Part shown: positions 40,701 through 51,767 of the stretch, piece after piece
Layout: each line of letters starts with the position of its first letter
Numbering within the stretch: the first letter of the stretch is position 1
Assembly: GCA_013396755.1 (NCBI GenBank)
Contig: VWZF01002687.1
Location: forward strand, 487,835 to 551,834
Direction of reading: 5' to 3'
DNA: 64,000 bases
Source: Sclerurus mexicanus
Taxonomy: Eukaryota > Chordata > Aves > Passeriformes > Furnariidae
Made by a program: the position numbers and the translations under genes
The notes under the pieces: generated by a model
Databases searched by the model: none
What the model saw: only the letters and a program-made list of their open reading frames with translations
Told to the model about the DNA's origin: nothing

Positions 40701-43700
40701 TGTGCAAGTTTGGGAGCTTGTTCTAAGCAAAGGAACCAGAGGTATCATAAGAAAAACATTGATTTTATAACAAAAGGGATAATGTGGTGGCAAACTATCA
40801 CAGACAACTGGACAACTGGGTCCCCCGGTCTGGTAACTTTCTGATTTAAAAATCTCTGACTGCCCTTAATTTAGCAGTAAGTTTATCTTCATACAACCTC
40901 AAAATCCAGACATATCAGCCGACACAAGTGAAAATTGCAGAGTCTTGTGTTAAAAACTTATTGTTCAAGACAGCTTTTGCTACAAATGCTTTCATGTGTA
41001 ACTATTTATAAACTCAAATATTAATATAAAATTGGTCACCAGTATTGGAGTTTTCCCAAGAAAACTGAGGCAGTTGTAAGGCAATTTCACAAGGTACGTG
41101 TAATATTTGCGTGTGATGCTAATGAGTTTACCTTCTGTCCTGCAGTTTCTGCAAAGGTCCAACCTTGATCAAAGCAATCTTGAATGGAATGTTAGTCAGG
41201 GCCCTTGAGTTAAAAGAAGTGTCAAAATGTTGGGACATCTTCCTGTAATTTCAATGAGGTCACCCTTCCATACTTTGCAATCTAGCTAAACACTGGAAGA
41301 CAAAAAAAATTAGTTGGGTTTTTCCTTCTCGTGTTATATTTGATGAGCTTTTGACTTTCATGCTACTCAAGGGCTATCAATAAAGACATCTGCCATAAAA
41401 GTCACCCTCACCCTTTCAAGCACACAGAGAAAGTGTCCTTACACAGTCTTTTTAATACAATTCATGAAACTCCAGTAGCATGCACCTCTCTGCGTTTGTC
41501 ACTTTTGGCTGTCACCTGGCTTGCAGGTAATTTGGAGACTGAGGTGCTCTCTTGCCTACAGAACTGTCTTAAATAGCATGCAACCAGTCAATTCTTCCCT
41601 CAAGACACAAATCACATTTGTTAAAAGAGAAACGGATAGCATTGTGATCTGAGCTGGTTTAACATAACACATTCTATTGTTTCTCTTGATTAAACAAATT
41701 CTTTAAGTAGTTGACATTTTCCTTTGAGCTCACTTGTGACAAGAACACTCCTTTTGGTGAGCTCAGTCCAAAGGTTACATTGCTCCAAAGAAAAGTCACA
41801 ACCCTTGATTAAACAGGAATTCAGGTAGCGCAAAGGAGAAGTGTTGTGCTTCCCTTCTCACAACTGTGACCATTAGTGCACCTTGGACTCCATCCCCAAG
41901 GACAGACTAATATGTTCCCCTTTAGCTTGAGGACTGTGCAAGTATCCAATAGACCTGGTATAAGTAGGTATGAATTTCATCTATATATATATTATGCCTC
42001 TACATCTATGTCATACTTGGGTACATCTATACTACAGCTGTACATATTTCTACTTGATCTCTGTGTCCCACTTCTATCTCAGAGTTACCAGCCCTTTTAT
42101 AGGATTTGCTACAGTAAACATCTCAGGATATATCCCAGTAGATGCCTGAAAAGTCACAGTGGGGGTTTTTTCAGCTGACAACATAAATAATACCAGTCGC
42201 TTTTTACATCATTTTTAGTGTTAGATTTCCTCTTTTTGTTGAACACTGCCCTTCAAGTTTCTTTTAAGTGATAGGATGCTATAAATAGGAGTGTTATAGC
42301 TGTCTAAATGCAAAATACAGTCATCATTTTATTACAAAGAGAAACTGTTACTTGAGTGAAACATTTTGAATCTTTTCTGGCAAGCATTTTGTGCCAGAGA
42401 AAACACCAGCTAGCAGTAGGAATCAGTAAGAAAATCACCCTGTTTTCTTTCTTCGCTGTAGGATATTAACAATTACACTTTACCTGTTTGGGCCACTCAT
42501 GGTGTCAGGACCAAGTTGATAAAGCTCTCAGAATTGTTACTCCAGGCGGCATTCGGGTTCCACAAGCAAACACAAAAATCACGTTTGCAGGGAGGTAAGC
42601 AGAATTCCTACCCCATGTAAAAACAAAAGCAGGATTGGAAAGCAGAAAGGGATATAACAAACATTGTTACTGATTCCATAGTAGAACTACGAAAGATGCT
42701 GTGATGTGGATATTGGTGATCAGCTCTGAGAGATCTGGATTAATAGGAAGGGAGATGGTGAGGATATGAATCATGAATATCCTTATCTAACATTAAAAGG
42801 GAGGTATCATTTAGATTACACTGCATAAGAAATTCAAAGTAATATACAGATTCTTGTTGAACTGGATCAAGTCTGAATTTAATGTAAGCCATTATGTGTA
42901 ACTTTAAAAAATATTATTTGTAATAATGTCTGCAATGGTGACTTTGTTGCCTTACAGTCTTCATATTCCATTACTGAGAGTCCTAAAATGAGATTATTAA
43001 ACTGCTTCTAAACTTTATTCTGCTCAGAAAATATTAGCTGAAATTTTAAAATATCTTATACATTTTTAATCACTCATTCTCCTCCCTTCATTCTCTGCCC
43101 CCTTTTGGGCCTCCTTTTCGTTTTATATGGACAGTGTACAGTCAGGGTCTGTGAGCTACAAAAACAAACATATAAGCACCAGTCAATTTGTTGCATTTTT
43201 GAAGCTCCAACTTAAAAAACTTAGCACAAAGTTTAAACATCTGTCTTTGCTTTACTAACAGTTGCTATTAAACATGTGCCAGTAGCTGCAGACTATTCTG
43301 TCTAATTCTGCTTGTGTGTACAGCTTTCCTTTCAGGATTTTAACTTGTCGAGATGCCAACCTTCTATTAACAAACTAGCACAGCCATTGATTTAATTCAA
43401 GCAGTTTGTCTTACAGCTTTTCAGCAGTTAACATTCAGAAAGTACAGACAACTACACAGTTTATGAAGGCCCAGAGTGCAGAGGATCTTCCTTTTTTCTC
43501 TGGAAATCAGGAAATCAATGGAGTTACACACTCAACAGGGTAGTATTCATAACTGTGCTCTTCTTGCACTCTGGCACAAAGCAGCTGTGAATGCACTGCT
43601 TGAAGCTGCTGAGGCAATTAATGACCCCCAAAACATTTTACACAGAAGCAAACTATGTCCACTGTTCATATAAAACACAGTGCCAGAATTAATCAGGGCA

Positions 43701-45568
43701 CTCTGCAGAAATTACCAATAAAGTTAATTGAATAAATCTGGTGCATTTAAAGACTGATTCTTAAAATGGCAACAATCAATACAGATGTTAACACAAGCAT
43801 CTCTTTCTTTGCCACTGCTTCCCCATTTTCTTTCAGGTATTCTTTTAAAAACTATTATAAAGAATATATCAAATGCTAGAAAGCCTTCACACCAGCAAAA
43901 AGTGGTTATGTATTCTGCGGTGAGTGATTCCTGTTTCTTTTGTGCTTCCTTTCTGCAGTTATTAAATGCAGTGAAAGCTGTGAAATTTTACTTCCATCAT
44001 GAAATATAGCTACAAGAATTTTTTATTTGGTTCACCTTAAATATCGTTGAGTTGTTTTTGCTCTTTAATGAAGAGATACTACTTTGAAACCTGCAGCATT
44101 CCATTTTCCACCTGATGACATGGCTTTTTTCTTTGTAATATTGTTTTGATTGAGCAGAGAACTGGAAAAACCAAGCTTCATGTTCTACTAAACCTGTATT
44201 ACAAAAATAATTGGGAAAGAAATCTTCTGCTTCCTGCATCTTTTTTCAGGTGTAAAGGGAAAAAAAAAAAAGAAGAAATTACAGCTATTTTGGAAGGTCT
44301 TAAAAAGGCATTTTCTTAATTTTGACTTTATATTTTGGTATAGAACATGCAAACACTGTGATTGGAGGAGGAAGTTTTTGTATTGCCCTCAGTAAAAAGC
44401 TCCTGTTTCTAAAGAGCCATTAGATTATGACCTAGTGGGTATATATTAACTAAAGAGCTTACTTACCTGATCTCTAATACTGCTTCTTTAATACACAAAA
44501 CCACTAGCTCCTTTTAAAAGAAGATTTAAAATCTCCTGTTAACTTCGGCACAAACTGCAAGTGACTAAGGCTTTTTATATATTTTCATACAGCTGTATAT
44601 TTTATACATGCAGCACTTCAGTTCATAGAGCCACAAAAGGACACTATTTGCTCACCAGTGCAGAGGGCAAGCATCACTGAGGCCACACAAGTACTGTTAA
44701 TGTTGAGTGGACAGATAATATGCTGGGCATATTGTTAAATAATAGGTCCCTGCAATCATTTTCAACAGAGCTTTAATTACAGGTTTCTTCTGTTCCCAGC
44801 ATGCAGCCACCATTGCTGCCTTACAGATGGCACTCAATGTCTTCAACGGGAAATTGCCTCCTTACAGTGCCTGCCACTTCTTTGAACTTTACCAGGAAAA
44901 GAATGGGCAAGTATCTGCAAGCTGTACTGCTAACATGTAGTTTTGCCAAAAAAACCAATTTACTAAGTTACAATTTACAATGTACTAATTTTTTAAAAAG
45001 CAATTTACCCCAGAGTAATTAAACTGGATACATGAGGTTCACTATGAAAGAAAATACTATAGATTGATTTTAATTACTTTAATTGGTCTCAGTTTAGTAG
45101 ATGATAGCAGAATAAGCCTGAAAACCCTCTGTATATTGCTTCATTATAGTTAGGAGAGGTTTTACTCCATCCTTTTAATATATTTACCTCCTTGACAGAG
45201 ATGAGAAACTACATGCAAACTGGTGTTGACCCCCTATTGTTTAAAAATATCCTTTCAGAATACTAATTGTGTTAATAAATCATAAACATATTAACAGCCA
45301 GAAAAAGAAGCTGGCTAAAAGTTTGGCTCAGAGTGCAATCACTACAGCATGGAAAGGCTGTGTGGCTTTGCATGCCTAACTTTATTTTGACCCTTCTGTA
45401 TTTTGAAACAGGCAATACACCATAGAAATGTACTACCGGAATAATTCTTTGAGAGCTCCTCGCCCCCTCACTCTCCCTGGCTGCAAATTCCGCTGCCCAC
45501 TGGAGACGTTCACCCAGCTGGTCTCTCCCGTCCTCGTCCACCACTGGGTGAGAGAATGTAGGATGTAG
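31598..45568 (+). CDS. ACP3: ACP3-like histidine acid phosphatase, copy A (10 exons, complete; probable pseudophosphatase)
   Basis: Spliced CDS of 374 codons plus stop. Exons: 31598-31711, 33049-33144, 35932-36018, 36574-36726, 38868-38966, 40064-40159, 42462-42594, 43837-43919, 44800-44906, 45412-45568. The total of 1,125 nt is in frame throughout. A signal peptide (residues 1 to about 30) is followed by the histidine phosphatase fold: RHG at 41-43, LWQPIPVH, a YSAH block ending at His288, and an LPGC-CPLE tail. Known ACP3/PAP is a secreted or membrane phosphomonoesterase that works through a phosphohistidine. Nucleophile His42, Arg41 and His288 are kept. The equivalents of Arg15 (His45), Arg79 (His109) and Asp258 (Ala289) are replaced, so weak or no phosphatase activity is inferred. 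Cys183 is replaced by Tyr214. Introns 3 and 9 have GC donors. The length fits the family (human precursor 386). No transmembrane tail is encoded by the exons found. ACP2 and ACP4 fit less well than ACP3 around the RHG and tail motifs. Confidence 0.92.
33049..33144 (+). CDS. ACP3: copy A exon 2: RHG active-site motif, altered
   Basis: 32 codons beginning V-F-R-H-G-D-H-T-P. The nucleophile His42 and Arg41 are intact, but the family RHGxRxP motif has His45 in place of the phosphate-binding Arg (human mature Arg15). The usual WPQGFGQL segment reads RQQGYGQL here. Acceptor ag at 33047, donor gtgagt at 33145, phase 0 on both sides. Copy B exon 2 has the same length with 22 of 32 residues identical by my count. 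Confidence 0.95.
33583..33880 (+). mobile_element. CR1 LINE 3' fragment in copy A intron 2
   Basis: Sense CR1 sequence about 300 bp long. It includes GACAGGACTGGAGGAAATGG, GGGGAGGTTTAGGCTGGATA and CAGGCTCCCCAGGGAAGTGG. An open frame across 33560-33784 is the decayed C-terminal end of the CR1 reverse transcriptase ORF (WNRLPREVV). The tail loses the usual repeated ATTCTATG unit. Confidence 0.9.
34735..34812 (+). mobile_element. CR1 3' tail fragment in copy A intron 2
   Basis: Sense CR1 tail: GCAGGGGGTGGGACTAGA, CTTCCTGAGGGCCCTTTCAG and a degraded ATTATCCTCTGATCCTATGA end. It belongs to an older subfamily than the copy at 34965. Confidence 0.8.
34965..35116 (+). mobile_element. CR1 3' tail fragment in copy A intron 2
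   Basis: Sense CR1 end with GAGTCACCATCCCTGGAGGT, GTTGGACTCGATGATCTCAG, AGGTCTTTTCCAACCTAATG and a short ATTCTGAGATTCTGT tail. This is the best preserved of the three CR1 pieces in this intron. Confidence 0.92.
35932..36018 (+). CDS. ACP3: copy A exon 3 (GC donor)
   Basis: 29 codons, LGIQQQYELGEYMRRRYSHF and onward to KQSE, matching the family's G-hhQ-ELG-hhR-RY helix. It ends at GAG followed by gcaagt (36019), a GC donor with the otherwise normal consensus. The nearby GT at 36014 would shift the frame into exon 4 and hit stops. The N-glycosylation sequon that human PAP has here (mature Asn62) is absent; copy B keeps one (NST). Confidence 0.9.
36574..36726 (+). CDS. ACP3: copy A exon 4: STDxDxT block, Arg79 position altered
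   Basis: 51 codons containing STDCDHTLMSA, then AGLYPPTQGQIWNP and LWQPIPVHTVPL. The family motif is STDxDRTLMSA; the Arg (human mature Arg79, phosphate binding) is His109 here (CAC). The rest of the exon is highly conserved. Donor gtgagt at 36727, phase 0. Length is identical to copy B exon 4. Confidence 0.95.
38868..38966 (+). CDS. ACP3: copy A exon 5
   Basis: 33 codons, LLYLPFSHCPKYNELLRET onward to LKDYK. It contains the Cys equivalent to human mature Cys129, which pairs with Cys340 near the C terminus; both are kept. Acceptor tttacag, donor gtaaag at 38967, phase 0. Confidence 0.92.
40064..40159 (+). CDS. ACP3: copy A exon 6; conserved Cys replaced
   Basis: 32 codons from PFLKFLATHTGYPLKK to SDTLQYE. 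The conserved Trp of the IW motif is kept. The family ends this exon with an LYCE-like motif; here it is LQYE, so human mature Cys183 is Tyr214 (TAT). Copy B has LHCE. The exon is three codons shorter than in copy B. Donor gtaatt at 40160; a CR1 fragment begins within about 10 bp downstream. Confidence 0.9.
40166..40240 (-). mobile_element. CR1 3' tail fragment next to the copy A exon 6 donor
   Basis: Antisense CR1 tail: the + strand reads GTTGGAAAAGACCTTTAAGA then TCATTGAGTCCAACA. Its boundary lies roughly 5-10 bp inside intron 6, immediately after the exon 6 splice donor. Confidence 0.8.
42462..42594 (+). CDS. ACP3: copy A exon 7
   Basis: 44 codons plus one base. DINNYTLPVWAT leads into the LSEL helix and ends KSRLQG(G), the family KxRLQGG motif. 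The NYT sequon matches the human mature Asn188 site. Donor gtaagc at 42595, phase 1, as in the known family gene structure. Confidence 0.93.
43837..43919 (+). CDS. ACP3: copy A exon 8
   Basis: Two bases complete the split Gly, then 27 codons from ILLKTIIKNI to VVMYSA. It aligns with the family GGVL-NEI and hhMYSA strand that leads to the HD catalytic pair. Acceptor tttcag, donor gtgagt at 43920, phase 0. Confidence 0.92.
44800..44906 (+). CDS. ACP3: copy A exon 9: HD catalytic pair reads HA; GC donor
   Basis: 35 codons plus two bases. It starts H-A-A-T-I-A-A-L-Q-M-A-L, where the family has H-D-T-T. His288 (human mature His257) is kept; the general acid Asp258 is Ala289 (GCA at 44803). Then LPPYSACHFFELYQEKN, with the Cys281 equivalent kept. 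The exon ends at 44906 before gcaagt. The GT at 44911 gives a wrong phase for exon 10, so the GC donor is required. Confidence 0.9.
45412..45568 (+). CDS. ACP3: copy A exon 10: C terminus and stop
   Basis: One base completes the split Gly, then 51 codons: QYTIEMYYRNNS, LTLPGCKFRCPLETF, HHWVREC-R-M and TAG at 45566-45568. The Cys315/319 and Cys340 equivalents are present and NNS is a glycosylation sequon at the human mature Asn301 position. The tail stops shortly after the WxxEC motif, as in a secreted form. A donor-like GTGAGA follows the Trp codon at 45548. Candidate poly(A) signals lie at 46286 (ATTAAA) and 46778 (AATAAA), unproven. Confidence 0.92.
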
Positions 45569-48500
45569 GACATCAAACGAGGTGAGTTAGGTGCTGTGGG
45601 CACATGTACCCAAAAGTCAAGTCAGGATTAGATCTTCTGCCAGCAGCTCATTTGAAGTAACAACCATTTTCCTAAGGTCCTGGTCTGAAATGAAAAATAT
45701 GCGGATCAGCAAGACAGAATTGTACCCATCATTTCTACTCCACTGATGCATTTATCTGTTCCTGACCAACTTTCTGATGAAACAAAATCAAGGCTGATCA
45801 AACTTCAGGGTACTGTTTTTCATGTGAATTCTTTCATTTTGTTCGGTTTTAGTACAGTCAAAAAGACCTTCAGTTAGTGAGGAAGCACATATAAATGCAC
45901 AGACTTACAACAGCCACCTTATCTTCTCTAACTGCAGAGTATTTGTCCAAGCTGATTAGCAACACTCTGCATTCCCCGGATTTTAGGAGGCATTTGGAGA
46001 TCAAAACAGATGAATATTGAAGAGCGTACCCGACCGGTAGTTACCAGAATGTCAAACATATGCAGACACACACATTGGCATACTAACACATTCTCTAGTA
46101 GGTTGTCTGTATCTCCATACTAAGACATTTAAATGGCCATTTCGACCACTGACGGTATTTACTTTTGCAGAAAGAGGGAACAGGAAGGCAAAAAATGACA
46201 TTGTCTTTTATCTATCTCTGTATTCCTTAGGGAAATGAAAAACAAACAGACCCCCCTTTTTTGGTGATCAAATATTGTATCTAATATTAAAAAATACCAT
46301 ATGGCTTTCTGAATCACTGATCTCAGGAAGAATTTGAAATGTCAGAGATTATAAGAATACAGACCAGACAACTCATCTGGTTGAAAATAATTTGCTCCTA
46401 AATATCTTGAATCCATTAACAGAGTAGAGATAGTTTAGTCAGAATGAATGAAAAATTAGCAACTAAGGATCCACTAAATAGATTTCTTCACTATAGCCAT
46501 TGCTCACAAATTCACAGGAAACATACCAGGTTATTACCACATCTAATTGCAAAAGGTTATTTGGCAAAGGGAGGGAGAGGTTGTTTCTAATGAACTTTTT
46601 TATTGGCCAGGCTACTCATACAGTCATGGAAGATAGTGATAAATACTTCATGTTTATACTTTGGTGCTTAGTAATCTAAGTTTTGTGAAAATTAGTTCCC
46701 CTCCTTCTCAAAGTAAACTGCATCTGACCAAGTAAATAAACAAAAAATAATCTATAATATCATCAAAATTTGATAACAATAAAGACACAAATATTTTCAG
46801 CAATCCTGAGTGCTGAAAATACACATGGACCATAAAAGAGGTTACAACCAAACCTGATGCTCCAATCAAAATATTTGCCATAATGTCGTACCAAGATTTG
46901 GCACTTCCCCCTATCTTATCCTGGTTCAGAGCGTACCTGTTGGGGCCAGATCCTAATTTCTTTTAGCTACTGTAGGAGAAGTCAATCTTGCTTTTCCTGC
47001 AGGCGGTTTTAACTCTGTGCTGTGTGCGAGCTGGGACAATGCCAAGGCCCAGTGCTGCCCAGGCTGCTCTGTGCTGAACCACTGTGCTCTGCCAGTCCCC
47101 AGTGAAAGCAGATCAGCTGCAACAGATAACTTTAACAGCTGAGGAGTGATGCAAAGAGTTTACAGGTCACATCTACACTTAACACACGCAGCTGCAACAT
47201 CACTGATTTCAGCTGTTTTCAGCTGTGTCAAAAATCATCTCAAATTACTTTTTAGAACTACTGCATAAGCAGATAGTTGCTACTCCCTAAGGTAAAAATG
47301 AATCAAAATAATAAAAGGATCCCTTTCCCCTCAACAAGAATCTAAGATTCAGAATTCTCACTGTAAATGCCCATTCTCTCCTCAACAGGTCCCAAGCAAC
47401 AATTCCTGTGCTTCTCAAGCCACCATAAGATGTATGGTTCATCAAGAAGAGTTGTAGTTAGATTTCACAGCAAACACATAGATAAAAAAAATAATTATTC
47501 CCTCTAATCAAAAAATGCAGCCCCTTTTACCACAGCAGCCAAACAGGGGTAAAAATGTTTTCCAACAACATGAGACAACCAGTTCTAGCTGCCTCTTAAT
47601 AAAAGAACAAGCTTGTTCATTCCTTATTACCTTAATGTCCCATAATAGACACCAGCAAAAAGCCTTCATAGGTCTTGCAGCCCTCACAGGAAAGTTAATG
47701 CAAGCTATTTAAATGATTCATCTCAAAAACATGTTGATCATGACACCTCCCTTAATAAGAAGTAATTAAAAAAAAAAAACCTGCTAGAAGAAAGCAAATA
47801 GAAAGGAAAAGCTAAAACTCCATCTCTACTGATATCAGACTTCTAACAGACCGTAGCCTTTCCTCTGAACCTGGTCCTGGTTCCTCTTTCTCGGAACTTG
47901 TGCCAGCTTGTGCTGTTGGAGTTGCTTTCAATGTGTTTTTTTTGCCAGATGTTTAGAAGTGGAAGTTCAAGAGATGTAAAAGGGGTTTCATGACTCCCCC
48001 ATCCAAGGCAAGGGCAACTTTTCTGCTGGTGTCCCAGACTGGACAAGGCTCAGTTGAAAATGCAATAAAGAGCTGAGACATTCTCCATGACTCTCTTTAG
48101 AGTCTCCAGTGTCCAGTTTCTCCCCGCTCCTTCCTCACCCAAATACATCTCTCAGAAACTGTCAGAACTGCATGCGGGCCCTTTGTCTGTCCCACAGATT
48201 GGTCTGGCATAGGGGATCCTGAGCTGGATGGGCCCTGGCCTCAGCACTTCAGCTCACCTGTGGAAGTGCATCCTAGCTGAGCTCACTGCTCGCAGTTCAC
48301 CAATACAAGGTCCCCCTTTTCCACCACAAGTTCTGACCATGTCTTCTTCCATGCTACATGCCCCAGTGAATGTACCTTGAACATTCTGATTCCTGTTGAG
48401 CAAAAATAAAGTTCAAATTTTATTCACAGATAAGGTATTTCTGAATTATTTTACTCCCCTCATCCCGTTCAACAGAAACCCCATCACACACATTTCTTTG

Positions 48501-51500
48501 TGGTGTTTTTTGTTATTAAGACTATTGCTGTAGAAAGGAAGATTTCCTTTATACTTTGCTTACTCTGAAAAATAAACAGCAGTGTTTATAAAGGCTGAAA
48601 CATCAAGCTCAGATCTTATTGCAGGAATATAAATTGGGGATGTCAGTGATTGAATGACAAACATCTCTAAATTACATTTTTCTACAACTTCAGAACTGAC
48701 TTCATTTGAAAAATCAGTCCTGTAGTCTTTTACAGGTATGACGCCATACACAGGTTCATTTCAGTTTCTCTTAAAGCAGAAATAGATGCTCTTCCCCTCA
48801 CTTGCCATAGAGTAGTACCTTTGGGTTTAGGGTATTTTTTCTGTAGTGCAAGATACAGGATCATGTTCTGTCACTAGCGTAAGTTAACTCTTCCTGCGTC
48901 ATAAATTCACTCCTTTGTCCCTTCCCACTTGCTACAATTGGGTGAAAACATCCCAATGCAGGACTGAAAGATACTCTTTTTTTTTCCTCATAAGTGCTTC
49001 AAAATGGTGCCTGGAAAACGTGTCACTTTGTTTACTGAAACCAAAATTTTTCTTCTCTTTCCCTTTTTCACCTCAAAAAAAAAACTTGAAAAAGATGACT
49101 GGAGATCAACCCCAACTATGTTAAGTGTCAGTGTGCATATTGAGTCAGTGAGAGGACTGAGCTGTTTCCCATGTGAGCTCCATGAGTGCTGGCAGCAGCT
49201 TCATACCTGTGTGCCCTGACTGCAGTGACTTCCACCCTTCCAGTGTGCACGTTGTGCTCCACCAGCAGTGCTTACCTCAGGTAACCCCTGGGTACATTAA
49301 AGCACAGGTTCTTTTGCAACCAGTCCACTTCAAAGCTATGCTTCAGCAAGCCTTTCAGATAGATACAAGCGCTTAAAATGGATAATGATGTTTAAGTTAA
49401 TTCTACTTAATGCCGTAATTTTGTCATTAAAATATATGACAATGATCCAAATTAACATAAGCACCTCTCAAATTGTTTAGGTCCAGTTGCATTATAATGC
49501 TTGGACAACAGTAAATAGATTGAGTTAAGAATAATTTTTTTATTATTATTTTAAGCAACTTATCCTGAAAAGAGCCAGAACTTAGTTGTTGCAGAATATG
49601 ACAAGTTTATAGCTGCCAAATGCCCAGTAGAAATGGAGGCAATTCAAGACAAGCAAGGAAATTTCCAAGTCAAATACACACTACCAACATACTTACAGAT
49701 CTCATACAGGATTCCTCCAAGACCCTGTCTTAACCACTGTGGCACAGGAAATGGGATATTCTTTCATCTCGGAATGTGTAGACATTTATTTAAGCTGTTG
49801 CAGGCATAAAATAATCTCACTGGCAAAGTTACGTGCCAAAGGAAAGAGCGAGGCCACAGAAAGCAGAACTAATTATCATATGATTGGTCTTGCATTAAAA
49901 TATCATTTTGTAAGAGATGTTAGCAAAGATTTTCTATAAAATGTGGTTGTTACATATTTTCAAACATTTCTGAATGATGCCGTCCAGAATCACAAACAAA
50001 ATTGAGTTAATGTCTACAGTGAAGTCACTATAAGGGTTCCATACTAAGGAGAGTTCACTAGTCATAATCACTCATCAATGAAACACAGTAAATCAGCAAA
50101 TCTTATAAAAACTAATCAGTCGAGAATTTCATAGCAAGGGCTTAGGAAGGACATGAAAATGTTCTGAGAGCTAACAAGGATTCCTTGATCAAAGAGCTTA
50201 GGAATCACCCATCTGAAAAATTATATAGATTAAAAAAGTAGGACATCCATTCTCGATTTTTTAGGCATATGAAAGTAGTCTTAAAAAAGTATATTTTATG
50301 ACCTTTACTCTTAAACTATAGAGAAAGATGATCAGATTGCTTACAGAAAGACAAAGTATTATATATTTATGAAGCATGGATTACTCTTACACCTTCTGCA
50401 TAGGCAAAAATCATACCAGGAGAGATCAAAAAGGAGGGTGGGGACATAACAGTGGAGGTAGAAAGAAATCCAAGTGCTGAAAACTGAGAAGAGACTGAGA
50501 AGACAGACAGGAAAGTCTGGGAGCTGTGGGACTCCTCCCTTCCAGACTCATCCATCAGGAAAACTGGATGCATAAGGACATTCATACAACTCAGAGGAGG
50601 GAACACCTGAGGCTCAGTGAGCTTTAGGGCTCTAAAGATGGAATTTTGGGTAAATGGTGAAAACCTTTTGTAGAAAATACTGTTGCAAAGTGACAATACA
50701 CAAAGGACCTAAAGTTTTAACATTTAAAGAATTCTATTTACAGGTCTCTTCAAACTAATCCATCTATTCAGAAAGTCCTTATGAAATCAAGTCTACAAGT
50801 ATCATTATTCTTATTTTATAGAAAGGAAGTCAGCAGAGGCAAGCTGAGAAATCTTCTCAAAGCCAGTGAGCTACTGCCAGAAAGAGTGTTCTTAATCAGT
50901 AGCAATAAAAATGTGAGCTCCAGGGCTTGTTCACAAGAAATTTCTTAGAGACTTGAGGCCAAAAAACTCTTGATATAAGCAGTTACAAAAGGGGAAGTAC
51001 AGAAATACTCCAAGGGAAAAGAGAAGCAACACACACAAACTGAAGAGCAAATAATTGCCCAGCCAGGAGCTTAACGAGCATACTTGTTGCAAGATTTATT
51101 CAACTATTTTATCTGAGGGACTGGCAATTTAAAACTACATGAAATGTTGTTTGCAGTAATTATTCTGCTTTCACAGTGATAATCAGTAGAGGAGGAAAGA
51201 AAAAAGAACGGGAGGGAAGCCAGAAAGTGAACTGAGCAGCAAAGAGAAAAGTGAAACAGCATTGCCTGGCTCTTGGTTCCAAGTTCATCCTCGTGGCCAC
51301 GCTGTAGTTTGGGAAAATTCCAAGCCCTGAGAAGGGGAAACAGAACAGGTAGGTTGAAACATTAGGAATGCTTAGCAACTCCTTTGTATTTTAACCTCAT
51401 CCTTACACTCCAAAAGAGAAAAAATATCACAGAAAAAAAACCCGAACTGAATTATGATTTGATTAAAAAGAATGTAAACAGTAATTTGAAAACAAAGGGC

Positions 51501-51653
51501 AATTCCATTTGTTGCGTAGTCACACAGCATTCCTCTCGGATTTGAAATACACCGGCGGCAGTTCCACCCCTTTTGGAAGTACAGCCTGACATCTCAGCTG
51601 TTCACTCTGAGCAGCTGCTGGAGCTACAAAACCTTTCTGCCTCCTCTGCCAGG
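45569..51653. other. intergenic region between copy A and copy B
   Basis: It contains the presumed copy A 3' UTR (candidate signals ATTAAA at 46286 and AATAAA at 46778) and the copy B promoter. No coding exon, including no transmembrane-tail exon for copy A, was recognised. Confidence 0.55.
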
Positions 51654-51767
51654 ATGGGGGTCAGACAGCTTCCCAACCCGTCCAGGATCCTCTGTTTTTC
51701 TTTTCATCTTATCCTCACTCTGCTTCAACAGACCACTGCAGAACGAGAGCTGAAGTTTGTGCTTGTA
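51654..51767 (+). CDS. ACP3: copy B exon 1: start codon and signal peptide
   Basis: ATG at 51654 in a good context (A at -3, G at +4), 38 codons. MGVRQLPNPSR precedes a hydrophobic core (ILCFSFHLILTLL), then QQTTAERELKFVLV. The frame is open upstream, but this is the first ATG and it gives the same length as copy A. The TTA-LKFV junction matches copy A. Donor gtaagt at 51768. Confidence 0.9.

Noticed and set aside
44911..44916. GT donor (gtatct) as an alternative end for copy A exon 9
   Set aside because: It would put exon 10 in the wrong frame and lose the EMYYRN and LPGC motifs.
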